Shown: positions 25,649 to 34,040 of the stretch, in pieces
Numbering within the stretch: the first letter of the stretch is position 1
How the letters are laid out: each line of letters opens with the position of its first letter
From: Nocardia miyunensis NBRC 108239
GTDB lineage: Bacteria; Actinomycetota; Actinomycetes; Mycobacteriales; Mycobacteriaceae
Length of the DNA: 64,000 nt
Assembly: GCF_001613065.1 (NCBI RefSeq)
Contig: NZ_BDBQ01000044.1
Coordinates: 97,683 to 161,682 of the forward strand
Direction of reading: 5' to 3'
The notes under the pieces: generated by a model
What the model saw: the letters and a program-made list of their open reading frames with translations, nothing else
Told to the model about the DNA's origin: nothing
The model's database searches: none
Translations under genes and position numbers: made by a program

Positions 25649-26971
25649 GTGCTCGACAGCTATTTCCATATCCACCCATCCATTCTGTTGGAACTCATCA
25701 CGATCCCCTTGTTCACCGGCATCATCGGTTACATCACCAACTGGACCGGCGTGCTGATGCTGTTCAAGCCGATCTACTTCCACGGCATTTCGGTGCCGGG
25801 GCTGAAATGGCTGTTCCACTTCCTGCCCAAGCGGATTCAGGTTCTCCCGCTGCTGCGCTACGACGGGCGGATGGGCTGGCAGGGCATCGTCCCGTCGCGC
25901 GCGGACAAGATGGCCTCCATCGCCGTGGACAAGGGTCTGTCCAAACTGGGCAGCGTCAGCGATTTCTATCGCGAACTCGAACCCGACGCCCTGGCCGAAC
26001 ATCTGACCGCGCTGGCGCAGGAGCAGATCCGCGACATCGTCGAGGAAATCGCGATCCGGGAACATCCGCAGCTCTGGTACAACCTGCCCACCCAGGTCCG
26101 GGAAGTGGTGCACGAACGCGTGCGGGACCAGCTGCCCGAGGTGCTGCGCGATCTCACCGTCGAGCTGGGCAACAATATCGAGCAGCTGCTCGACGTCAAG
26201 CAGATGGTGATCCGGTATTTCCAGTCCCGGCCGCAGCTGCTCAATACGGTCTTCCAGGTGCTGGGGGCCAAGGAACTGCGATTCATGCAGAATTTCGGTT
26301 TCTACTTCGGCGCGCCCATGGGTGCGGTGCTGGTGGCCATCCTGCATCTGACGAACTGGTCGGCCCTGGTGGTGCTGCCGATCGGCGGCGTGGTGATCGG
26401 CTGGGTGGTGAACTGGATCGGCCTGAACATGATCTTCGCCCCCGCGTATCCGAAATGGTGGTGCCCGTGGCGGCAGGGCCTGCTGATCAAACGGCAGGCC
26501 GAGATCACCGAGGGCTACGCGGAATTGGTCGCCACCCAGATCATCACGATCGCCAACGTCGGAGACGAGCTGCTGAACGGGCCGCGCGCGGACCGCACCA
26601 TGCAGGTCCTGGAGGACACCCTGCGTCCGGCCACCGACAAGGCGCTGGGCCCCGCGCGCGGGCCGGTGAAGTTCATGATGGGCACTCGCGACTACGCGAC
26701 GCTGCAGGATTCCTTCGCCGACAAGGCCAAGAGCCTGGCGCCGGTCGCCTTCGCCGATCCGGCCTTCAACGCGCAGCAGAGTACGCAGGTCAGCCGGTAT
26801 ATCGCCAAGCAGATGGCGGCCCTTTCCCCGCCGAGTTTCGTGGACATGCTGCGTGCGGCGATCAAACAGGACGAGTGGCTCTTGTTCGTCCATGGCGGTG
26901 TGCTGGGGCTCATCGCCGGTTACGCTCATCTTCTGATCTTCGGAACGGAAGTGGCGAGAACATGGCTTTGA
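25649..26971 (+). CDS. DUF445 family membrane protein
   Basis: 440 residues from GTG 25649 with CAGGAGGG upstream. Two membrane helices are visible at residues 10-35 (LELITIPLFTGIIGYITNW) and 225-265, and a third hydrophobic stretch near the C-terminus (GVLGLIAGYAHLLIF). DUF445 (YheB/YjiN-like) proteins bear long helical stretches between N- and C-terminal membrane anchors; molecular role is not established. Its stop overlaps the start of the downstream Abi-alpha gene by 10 bp. Confidence 0.8.
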   Translation: MLDSYFHIHPSILLELITIPLFTGIIGYITNWTGVLMLFKPIYFHGISVPGLKWLFHFLPKRIQVLPLLRYDGRMGWQGIVPSRADKMASIAVDKGLSKLGSVSDFYRELEPDALAEHLTALAQEQIRDIVEEIAIREHPQLWYNLPTQVREVVHERVRDQLPEVLRDLTVELGNNIEQLLDVKQMVIRYFQSRPQLLNTVFQVLGAKELRFMQNFGFYFGAPMGAVLVAILHLTNWSALVVLPIGGVVIGWVVNWIGLNMIFAPAYPKWWCPWRQGLLIKRQAEITEGYAELVATQIITIANVGDELLNGPRADRTMQVLEDTLRPATDKALGPARGPVKFMMGTRDYATLQDSFADKAKSLAPVAFADPAFNAQQSTQVSRYIAKQMAALSPPSFVDMLRAAIKQDEWLLFVHGGVLGLIAGYAHLLIFGTEVARTWL

Positions 26972-27702
26972 GCGACCCAGTGCGCGCTGCGGCCGGGCTG
27001 GTGCAGGTGGCCGCATCGGCTGCGGCGGAAGCGACCTCGTGGAGTGTGGACACCGCCCGGGACATCACCGGGGCCGTCGTGCGCGGCAGCCTGGCGGGGC
27101 GACCGCCGCGCGAGCTGCTCTCCGAGGCCAACGAGCAGATGCGCGAATCGGTGCGACAGGCGCTGGGTATCCCCGCACCGCAATCGGATTCGAGCTCCGA
27201 CCCGGTCCGGAATCTGCGCGAGCGCGGTGCGGAACTGCTGCGGCATTCGGCGCGGATGCAGACCGGCGAGGGCGACCATCCGGCGTACGCGCGTATCCTG
27301 TCCGAGCTGACTCCCGACGAGGCGCGCATTCTGCGATTCCTCTATCTGGACGGCCCGCAACCCACCCTGGACGTCCGCGCCGGACGCGCGCTGAGCCCCG
27401 GGACGCAGCGAATCGAGATGGGGCTCAACCTGATCGGTGAGGAGTCCGCGCTGCACTCCCCCGATCGGACCGCCCACTATCTGACCAATCTGAGTCGCCT
27501 GGGCCTGATCGATTTCACCACCGAACCACTCGACAACCCCGCGCGCTATCAACTGCTCGAGGCGCAAGCGCAGGTCCGCTCACTGCTCTCCCGCAGCCGC
27601 CCGCGCGCCAAGATCCGTTACTGCAGCATCGTTCTCACCGGATTCGGCGGCGATTTCGTCTGCTGCTGTCTCCCCGTGCCGCCGATCGACAAGGCGCTGT
27701 AG
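26962..27702 (+). CDS. Abi-alpha (DUF4393-like) family protein, copy 2
   Basis: 246 residues from ATG 26962, inside the last codons of the DUF445 gene. It shares with the 24409-25374 product the blocks YARILSELTPDEARILRFLY, TAHYLTNLSRLGLIDF and IVLTGFGGDFVCCC; the latter ends in three cysteines where copy 1 has CRTCF. The N-terminal 60 residues are Ala-rich helices. The overlap with DUF445 implies a functional link between membrane protein and Abi-alpha protein. Confidence 0.65.
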   Translation: MALSDPVRAAAGLVQVAASAAAEATSWSVDTARDITGAVVRGSLAGRPPRELLSEANEQMRESVRQALGIPAPQSDSSSDPVRNLRERGAELLRHSARMQTGEGDHPAYARILSELTPDEARILRFLYLDGPQPTLDVRAGRALSPGTQRIEMGLNLIGEESALHSPDRTAHYLTNLSRLGLIDFTTEPLDNPARYQLLEAQAQVRSLLSRSRPRAKIRYCSIVLTGFGGDFVCCCLPVPPIDKAL

Positions 27703-27713
27703 GACGCGACGTT

Positions 27714-29531
27714 TCAGCCGACCTCGTCGGCGAGTTCCATCCAGCGTTCCTCGGTCGATTCCTTATCCGCCTGAACCTGTTTCAGCTCCACGCCGAGGGT
27801 GACGAGTTTGTCGGGGTCGGTGGCGGCCTCGGCGAGGGCGTCGTGCAGGCGCTGTTCGCGTTCGGTGAGTTTTTCCAGAGCTCGTTCCAGGCGGGCGAAT
27901 TCCTTGCGGGCGGCGCGGTAGGCGGCCGAATCCGTTGCGGGAGCAGGGGAATTCGATGATCCGCCGGTGGCGCTCTGCGCGGGGGCGGGCCGGCCGGGCG
28001 CGGCGAGTGCGGCGCGACGGCGGAGGTATTCCTCGATGCCGCCGGGCAGGTTGGTCAGCTTGCCGTCGCCGAACAGCGCCCAGGTCGAATCGCAGATGCG
28101 CTCGATCAGGTAGCGGTCGTGGCTGATCACCACCAGGGTGCCCGGCCAGCCGTCGAGCAGATCCTCGAGCTGCTGCAGGGTGTCGATGTCCAGGTCGTTG
28201 GTCGGCTCGTCGAGCAGCAGGACGTTCGGCTCGCCCATCAGGATGCGGGTCAGCTGCAGACGCCGGCGCTCGCCGCCGGACAGATCGCCGACCGGGGTGC
28301 GCTGCTTGGCCGGGGTGAAACCCAGTCGCTCGGCCAGCTGCCCCGCGCTGACCTCCTTGTCGCCCAGCATGATTCGTTCGGCGACATCGGATACCGCCTC
28401 CAGCACACGCATATTCGTCGGCAGATCGTCGAGTTCCTGACGCAGCCAGCCGATTCGGATGGTCTGGCCCTGGATCCGTCGGCCGGTCGCCGGTTCGGCG
28501 TCCCCGGCCAGCGCGCGCAGCAGCGTGGTCTTGCCCGAACCGTTCACCCCGACCAGGCCGACCCGCTCACCCGGTGTGAGCCGCCAGGTCAGATCGTGCA
28601 CCAGTTCGCGGCCGTCGGGCGTGGTCAAACTCGCGTCCTCGAGTTCGATCACCACGCGGCCCAACCGCTTTCGCGCGAAGGCGGCCAGCTGCACGGTGTC
28701 GCGCGGCGCGGGAACGTCGGCGATCAGCGCCTCGGCGGCCTCGACCCGATAGCGCGGTTTCGAGGTGCGCGCCTGCGGCCCGCGACGCAGCCAGGCCAGT
28801 TCCTTGCGCGCCAGGTTGCGGCGGCGCGCCTCGGTGGCGTCGGCCTGCCGGACGCGCTCGGCGCGGGCGAAGATCCAGTCGTTGTAGCCGCCCTCGTAGC
28901 TTTCCACCTTGCCGCCCACCACTTCCCACGTGCGGGTGGCGACGGTGTCCAGGAACCAGCGATCGTGCGTGACCACCACCAGGGCGCTGCGCCGAGCCAG
29001 CAGATGTTCGGCCAGCCACTGCACACCCTCGACGTCGAGGTGGTTGGTGGGCTCGTCCAGCACCAGCAGATCCAGCTCGCGCACCAGGGCCGCGGCCAGC
29101 GCCACACGACGACGCTCACCGCCGGACAGGTTGGTGACCGAGGCGTCCATGCCGAGCCCGGCGATGCCGATCCCCTCGATGACGTTGCGGATGCGCGGAT
29201 CGGCGGCCCATTCGTGTTCCGCCACAACGGGATTGCCGCCGACCGCATCGTCGGCGAGTCCGGCGAGCACGACCTCGCCGACGGTGGCGTCCTCGGGCAG
29301 GCTGCCGCGCTGGGTGACCACCGCCATCCGCAGCCCGTTCATCCGGCTCACCCGGCCGCTGTCGGGCTCCTCGATCCCGGTCATCACCTCGAGCAACGTG
29401 GTCTTACCGCCGCCGTTGAGACCGACGACACCGATCCGCTCACCCTCCTGCACACCGAGCGAGACCTGATCCAGCAGCGGTTTGATCCCGAAACTCTTGC
29501 CGACCTGTTCCAAGTTGACCAGGTTCACCAT
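27714..29531 (-). CDS. ABC-F family ATPase (Uup/Etta-type)
   Basis: 605 residues. Two ABC domains with Walker A GLNGGGKTT and GVNGSGKTT, signatures NLSGGERRRVALA and DLSGGERRRLQLT, and Walker B LLVLDEPTNHLD and LLLDEPTNDLD, joined by the ABC-F linker (about 235-320). No membrane domain. A coiled-coil C-terminal domain (about 545-605) follows a Pro/Ala/Ser-rich hinge, the arrangement of Uup. These proteins act on ribosomes or on DNA branch structures rather than in transport. It is 11 bp from the convergent Abi-alpha gene. Confidence 0.9.
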   Translation of the reverse strand: MVNLVNLEQVGKSFGIKPLLDQVSLGVQEGERIGVVGLNGGGKTTLLEVMTGIEEPDSGRVSRMNGLRMAVVTQRGSLPEDATVGEVVLAGLADDAVGGNPVVAEHEWAADPRIRNVIEGIGIAGLGMDASVTNLSGGERRRVALAAALVRELDLLVLDEPTNHLDVEGVQWLAEHLLARRSALVVVTHDRWFLDTVATRTWEVVGGKVESYEGGYNDWIFARAERVRQADATEARRRNLARKELAWLRRGPQARTSKPRYRVEAAEALIADVPAPRDTVQLAAFARKRLGRVVIELEDASLTTPDGRELVHDLTWRLTPGERVGLVGVNGSGKTTLLRALAGDAEPATGRRIQGQTIRIGWLRQELDDLPTNMRVLEAVSDVAERIMLGDKEVSAGQLAERLGFTPAKQRTPVGDLSGGERRRLQLTRILMGEPNVLLLDEPTNDLDIDTLQQLEDLLDGWPGTLVVISHDRYLIERICDSTWALFGDGKLTNLPGGIEEYLRRRAALAAPGRPAPAQSATGGSSNSPAPATDSAAYRAARKEFARLERALEKLTEREQRLHDALAEAATDPDKLVTLGVELKQVQADKESTEERWMELADEVG

Positions 29532-29744
29532 GGGCTCGTCCGCCTCTCCGTATTCAGGCCAAACAGTGTGAGTGGCGTGTCATCGATATCGAATCGCCTG
29601 CCGCGGTGGCAGCCCGTCCCCGGGGCGCTCGGCAAGCTCCTCATGATCTCACGCCGCCGCTCACGCCCCGGATCTCCCCCCGGAGCGGACCCGCCGGACC
29701 GATGTGGTTCGGCGGGTGGGACGCCGGGGAGGGTCCGCGGGAAC
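29532..29744. other. Promoter region of the ABC-F gene
   Basis: No gene seen between the ABC-F start and the tRNA terminator; it presumably carries the ABC-F promoter. Confidence 0.4.
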
Positions 29745-29791
29745 AGGAAATACGAAAGTGGCCCGGAAGCATTGCCTCCGAGCCACTTTCG
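29745..29791 (-). terminator. Terminator hairpin after tRNA-fMet
   Basis: A perfect 10-bp stem (GCCACTTTCG complement: 29753-29762 with 29782-29791) has a nested inner stem (CGGA/TCCG). On the minus strand it comes 4 bp after the tRNA 3' end and is followed by a short T-rich run (TATTTCC), as expected for a factor-independent terminator. Confidence 0.75.
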
Positions 29792-29795
29792 CTAG

Positions 29796-29869
29796 TAGCG
29801 GGAACAGGATTTGAACCTGCGACCTCTGGGTTATGAGCCCAGCGAGCTACCGAGCTGCTCCATCCCGCG
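29796..29869 (-). tRNA. Initiator tRNA-fMet (CAT)
   Basis: 74 nt. CGCGGGA acceptor, D-arm GAGCAGCTCGGTAGCTC, anticodon stem CTGGG-CTCATAA-CCCAG with anticodon CAT, T-arm GCAGGTTCAAATCCTGT, and 3' TCCCGCT-A. The mismatched first acceptor pair and the three G:C pairs below the anticodon loop (GGG/CCC) identify the initiator form. CCA is not encoded. Confidence 0.95.
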
Positions 29870-30087
29870 TCGTATCTCAAACCCTACACGAGCCTGCCCC
29901 GGAATGCCGAATCGCGCCTGGACCAGCACTTTCTCGGTTCATTCCGCCGACCTCCCGGGAACAGTCGCCGAACCGGAAGTCACCACACCCGCTCACGGCC
30001 GAATATCTGTCCGGGACGACACCGCAACCGACTCCGCGCACCGCGCACACGCTGGGCAAGGGCGAACGCACGCCTCGGCGACGGCGC

Positions 30088-31017
30088 TCAGTGCTCGCCG
30101 ATGACGCGGGCACCGGGAACCGGCCCGCTGGCGGTGCGCACGCTGCGGCAGACTCCGGCTCCGGAGAGTTCGGCGGCCACCTCGATGGCGGCCTCCTCGC
30201 TCTCGCACAGGAAGGCGCAGGTGGGGCCCGAGCCGGAGACCAGCCCGGCCAGGGCTCCCGCGCCGGTGCCCGCGCGCAGGGTGCGGCGCAGATCCGGTTT
30301 CAGGGACAGGGCGGGAGCCTGCAGATCGTTGCCGAGCAGCGGGGCCAGCTGAGCCGGATCGCCGGAGGCCAGGGCCTGGAGCAACTCCTGCGGTTCGGCC
30401 AGGCGGGGCGGATCGCCCTGTTCGCGCAGGCGATCCAGCTCGCGGAACACCGTCGGCGTGGACAGGCCGTCGCGCGACAGTGCCAGCACCCAGTGAAATG
30501 TGCTGCGCGACAACACCGGAAGCAGCTTCTCCCCGCGTCCGCGGCCCAGCGCGGTGCCGCCGTACAGCGCGAACGGGACGTCGCTGCCCAGTTCGGCGGC
30601 CAGCGTCGCCAATTCGTCCCGGGTGAGGCCGACGTCCCAGAGCTCGTTCAATCCGACCAGCGCCGCGGCCGCGTCGGCGCTGCCGCCCGCCATACCGCCC
30701 GCCACCGGAATGCCCTTGCGGATCGCGATCTCCACCAGCGGCGCACGCCCGGCACGATGGGCCAGTCGCACCGCGGCCTGCCACACCAGATTCATCCGGT
30801 CGGTCGGCACCTGCTCGGCGCCCTCTCCGCTCACCCGCACCGACAGCGACGCGGCCGGGGTGATCTCGATATCGTCACTCAGCGACAGCGCCTGGAAGAC
30901 GGTCGTCAGTTCGTGATACCCGTCGGCACGCAGGTCACCCACCCCGAGGTGCAGGTTCACCTTCGAGGGCGCCCGCACGACCACGGGACTGGGTACAACA
31001 GAAAGCACGAGCCCCAA
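30088..31017 (-). CDS. ispE: 4-diphosphocytidyl-2-C-methyl-D-erythritol kinase
   Basis: 309 residues from TTG 31017; GTG at 31008 is an alternative. GHMP kinase motifs: VRAPSKVNLHLGVG at the start, GIPVAGGMAGGSADAAAAL (ATP loop) and SGSGPTCAFL. It phosphorylates CDP-ME in the MEP isoprenoid pathway. In mycobacteria it directly follows ksgA; here the copper module (31178-33728) separates the two. Confidence 0.93.
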   Translation of the reverse strand: MGLVLSVVPSPVVVRAPSKVNLHLGVGDLRADGYHELTTVFQALSLSDDIEITPAASLSVRVSGEGAEQVPTDRMNLVWQAAVRLAHRAGRAPLVEIAIRKGIPVAGGMAGGSADAAAALVGLNELWDVGLTRDELATLAAELGSDVPFALYGGTALGRGRGEKLLPVLSRSTFHWVLALSRDGLSTPTVFRELDRLREQGDPPRLAEPQELLQALASGDPAQLAPLLGNDLQAPALSLKPDLRRTLRAGTGAGALAGLVSGSGPTCAFLCESEEAAIEVAAELSGAGVCRSVRTASGPVPGARVIGEH

Positions 31018-31095
31018 GCGTAATGGGCGAGACCGACATGTGCGGTCACAGCGGTCGCCAACGCGCCGACGCGCCGGTCACACGGCCCGAACCAC

Positions 31096-31124
31096 TTGCA
31101 CGCAATACCCGTAGGGGGTACCTT
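31096..31124 (+). promoter_or_regulatory. CsoR-type operator inside a sigma-A-like promoter
   Basis: TTGCAC (31096-31101) and TACCTT (31119-31124) form a promoter with 17-bp spacing. Across it lies ATACCCGTAGGGGGTACC (31105-31122), closely like the Cu(I)-responsive CsoR box of copZA operons. A second GATACCCCC motif follows at about 31139. No csoR gene is in the window, so the repressor must be elsewhere. Confidence 0.65.
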
Positions 31125-31177
31125 CGGGGACGTCCGGGGATACCCCCTCACCGTATAATTCCGAAGGAGTCGAGATC

Positions 31178-31384
31178 ATGGCGAGCAGCACCTACACCGT
31201 CACCGGGATGACCTGTGGCCACTGCGTGGCATCCGTGCGGAAGGAGATCGGCCTGATCGACGGCGTCACCGGTGTCGAGGTGGATCTCGCCAGCGGACGG
31301 GTCCAGGTGGAGTCGGCGAATCCGGTCGACCAGGCCGCCGTGGCCGCCGCCGTCGACGAGGCCGGATACCAGCTCGCGAGCTGA
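31178..31384 (+). CDS. copZ: Copper chaperone, HMA domain
   Basis: 68 residues, a single ferredoxin-like HMA domain with VTGMTCGHCVASVRKEI giving the Cu(I)-binding MxCxxC. GAAGGAG lies 9 bp before ATG 31178. It delivers copper to CopA, which follows 94 bp later. Confidence 0.92.
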   Translation: MASSTYTVTGMTCGHCVASVRKEIGLIDGVTGVEVDLASGRVQVESANPVDQAAVAAAVDEAGYQLAS

Positions 31385-31461
31385 CCGTACGATCCGCCGC
31401 GTGCGATGCGATGAGTGACGCAGCACGCGGTGAGAGAACCATCACGAAGGAGAGCGCGACC

Positions 31462-31482
31462 ATGAGCGAGGGACGGCGATGA
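31462..31482 (+). CDS. Six-codon leader ORF coupled to copA
   Basis: ATG AGC GAG GGA CGG CGA TGA encodes MSEGRR and stops on the copA start codon (ATGA). A strong GAAGGAG is 9 bp before it, stronger than the weak signal before copA itself, so re-initiation from the leader may supply copA translation. Inferred from layout only. Confidence 0.4.
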   Translation: MSEGRR

Positions 31483-33728
31483 CCGCACCGGTGTCCGAGC
31501 GGTCGATCGAACTGGAGATCGGCGGGATGACGTGTGCCTCCTGCGCGGCCCGGATCGAGAAGAAGCTCAACCGGATCGAGGGCGTCACCGCCTCGGTGAA
31601 CTACGCCACCGAGAAGGCGACGGTCAGTTTCCCGGACTCGGTGAGTCCGGCGCAGCTCATCGAGCGGGTGGTGGACACCGGGTATACCGCCCAGGTGCAC
31701 GCGCCGGTCGATAGCGCCGCGCCACAAGAGGATTCGCCGCTCTCCCCCGCCGCGGAGCTGCGCAACCGGCTGCTGCTCACCATCGCACTGGCGATTCCGA
31801 TCATCGCGCTGGCGATGGTTCCGGCGTGGCAGTTCCGCAACTGGCAGTGGCTCTCGCTGGCTCTGGCCGTGCCGGTGGTGTTCTGGGGCGGCGCGGGATT
31901 CCACCGCGCGGCATGGACGAACGCCCGGCACGGCGCGGCCACCATGGATACGCTGATCTCCCTGGGCACCCTGGCCGCCTTCGGCTGGTCGGTCTACGCG
32001 CTGTTCTTCGGCGTGGCCGGAATGCCCGGAATGCGGCACGGTTTCAGCCTCGCGGTCGAGCGCGGTGACGCGGGCTCGAACATCTACTTCGAGGTGGCCG
32101 CCGGGGTCATCGTATTCCTCTTGGCCGGAAGGTATTTCGAGACGCGCGCCAAGGAGCGCGCCGGATCCGCGCTGCGGGCGCTGCTGGAGATGGGCGCCAA
32201 GGAGGTGTCCGTCCTGCGCCGGGCCGAGGCGGGCGGATCCGGTTCCGAAATCCGTATCCCGGTGAGCGAACTGCGTTCGGGCGAGGTGTTCCTGGTCCGG
32301 CCCGGCGAGAAGGTCGCCACCGACGGCGTTGTGGTGGAAGGCAATTCGGCCATCGATATGAGCATGCTCACCGGTGAGTCGGTGCCGGTGGAGGTCGCCC
32401 CGGGCGATCGGGTGGTCGGTGCGACGGTGAACGCGGGCGGCATGCTGACCGTGCGCGCGACCCGCGTCGGCGCGGACACCCAGCTGGCGCAGATGGCCGC
32501 GCTGGTCGAACAGGCACAGACCGGTAAGGCTCCCGTGCAGCGGCTCGCCGATCGCGTCGCCGGGATCTTCGTGCCGATCGTGCTCGTGATCGCCGCGGCC
32601 ACGCTGGTCGTCTGGCTGGTCACCGGCGCATCGGTGGCCGTGGCATTCGGGGCCGCGGTCGCGGTGCTGATCATCGCGTGCCCCTGCGCACTCGGACTGG
32701 CCACGCCCACCGCGCTGCTGGTCGGCACGGGCCGGGGCGCGCAGTTGGGCGTGCTGATCAAGGGGCCGCAGGTGCTGGAGTCGACCCGGCGGATCGACAC
32801 CGTGGTGCTGGACAAGACCGGCACCGTCACCACCGGGACGATGACGCTCGCCGAGGTGATCCCGGCCGAGGAAGTCGATCCCGGCGAGCTGCTCACGGTG
32901 GCCGCCTCGGTCGAGCACGGCTCCGAACATCCCGTGGCGCGGGCGGTCGTGACCGGCGCCGCCGGCCGTGGGCTGAGCCCGGATCCGGTGCGGCAGTTCG
33001 TCGGTCACGGCGGTAAGGGTGTGCAGGGCGTGGTCGGTGAGCGGGCGGTGGTGATCGGCCGCACCGAACTGCTGGACGACTGGTCGATCACCCTGCCCGA
33101 GCCGCTCGCCGACGCCAAGACCGCGGCCGAGTCGGCCGGGCGCACCGCGATCGTGGTCGCCTGGGACGGCGTGGCCCGCGGCGTGCTGGTGATCGCCGAC
33201 GCGATCAAACCGGCCAGCGCCGACGCCGTCGCCGATATGCGCGCCCTCGGCCTGACTCCGGTCCTGCTGACCGGCGACAATGCCGCCGCCGCGCGAACGG
33301 TCGCCGATCGGGTGGGCATCGAGGAGGTCATCGCCGAGGTCCTGCCCAGCGACAAACTGGATGTGGTGAAGCGGCTACAGGACAGCGGCAAGGTGGTGGC
33401 GATGGTCGGCGACGGCGTCAACGACGCGGCCGCCCTGGCCCAGGCCGATCTGGGCCTGGCCATGGGCACCGGCACCGACGTCGCGATCGAGGCGGGCGAC
33501 ATCACCCTGGTACGCGGCGACCTGCGCACCGTCGGCACCGCGATCCGCCTGTCCCGCACCACCCTGCGCACCATCAAGGGGAACCTGTTCTGGGCCTTCG
33601 GCTACAACGTCGCCGCCATCCCCCTGGCCGCCGCCGGGCTGCTCAATCCGATGCTCGCGGGCGCGGCCATGGCGTTGTCCAGCGTCTTCGTCGTCAGCAA
33701 CAGCCTGCGACTGCGCTCGTTCCGCTGA
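31479..33728 (+). CDS. copA: Copper-translocating P1B-type ATPase
   Basis: 749 residues. One N-terminal HMA domain (GMTCASCAARIEKKL), membrane helices with IIACPCALGLATPTALLVG (CPC transport site), TGES, DKTGTVTTG (phosphorylated Asp), SEHPVARAVV, GDNAAAARTVA and MVGDGVNDAAAL; the C-terminal helix pair has YNVAAIPLAAAG and MALSSVFVVSNSLRL, residues typical of Cu(I) exporters. It pumps Cu(I) out of the cytoplasm. Confidence 0.95.
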   Translation: MTAPVSERSIELEIGGMTCASCAARIEKKLNRIEGVTASVNYATEKATVSFPDSVSPAQLIERVVDTGYTAQVHAPVDSAAPQEDSPLSPAAELRNRLLLTIALAIPIIALAMVPAWQFRNWQWLSLALAVPVVFWGGAGFHRAAWTNARHGAATMDTLISLGTLAAFGWSVYALFFGVAGMPGMRHGFSLAVERGDAGSNIYFEVAAGVIVFLLAGRYFETRAKERAGSALRALLEMGAKEVSVLRRAEAGGSGSEIRIPVSELRSGEVFLVRPGEKVATDGVVVEGNSAIDMSMLTGESVPVEVAPGDRVVGATVNAGGMLTVRATRVGADTQLAQMAALVEQAQTGKAPVQRLADRVAGIFVPIVLVIAAATLVVWLVTGASVAVAFGAAVAVLIIACPCALGLATPTALLVGTGRGAQLGVLIKGPQVLESTRRIDTVVLDKTGTVTTGTMTLAEVIPAEEVDPGELLTVAASVEHGSEHPVARAVVTGAAGRGLSPDPVRQFVGHGGKGVQGVVGERAVVIGRTELLDDWSITLPEPLADAKTAAESAGRTAIVVAWDGVARGVLVIADAIKPASADAVADMRALGLTPVLLTGDNAAAARTVADRVGIEEVIAEVLPSDKLDVVKRLQDSGKVVAMVGDGVNDAAALAQADLGLAMGTGTDVAIEAGDITLVRGDLRTVGTAIRLSRTTLRTIKGNLFWAFGYNVAAIPLAAAGLLNPMLAGAAMALSSVFVVSNSLRLRSFR

Positions 33729-33920
33729 CCCGACGTCCTCACGTTCGCATCAGCCATTCGGCGAAACCTGCGTGGCGCCAGCACATTCCACTGCCGACAT
33801 GACGGATGTCGCGACTTCGGCCAGGCTCATACGTGCGTTGCGGCGTCCGGCTTCACACGCGTGCGGCATGGTCGACGCAGCCTCTGCCGGTAGCTGAGCC
33901 GGCGTGAATCGGCCGAGCTG

Positions 33921-34040
33921 TCAGCTCTGGTCTGCGGGAGGACGAGGGCAGCGGCATCGAAAGTCCCACCGCGAGGCGGCAGGGGGTACCCCAGCAATCA
34001 GATACTGCCCGGCCTCGGCGAGCGATCTGGCGCCGAACCG
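33921..34040 (-). pseudogene. Decayed tandem copy of the ksgA 3' end
   Basis: The 105-bp segment 33921-34025 aligns along its length with the last 108 bp of ksgA (34041-34148), including the shared stop TCA (TGA). Reverse translation gives SLAEAGQYLIAG then, after a frame change, PRGGTFDAAALVLPQTRA, against SPAEAEKRLIAAG and ARGETLDTAAFVRLADQG in ksgA. It is a frameshifted, non-functional duplicate at the copA-facing edge. Confidence 0.75.
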
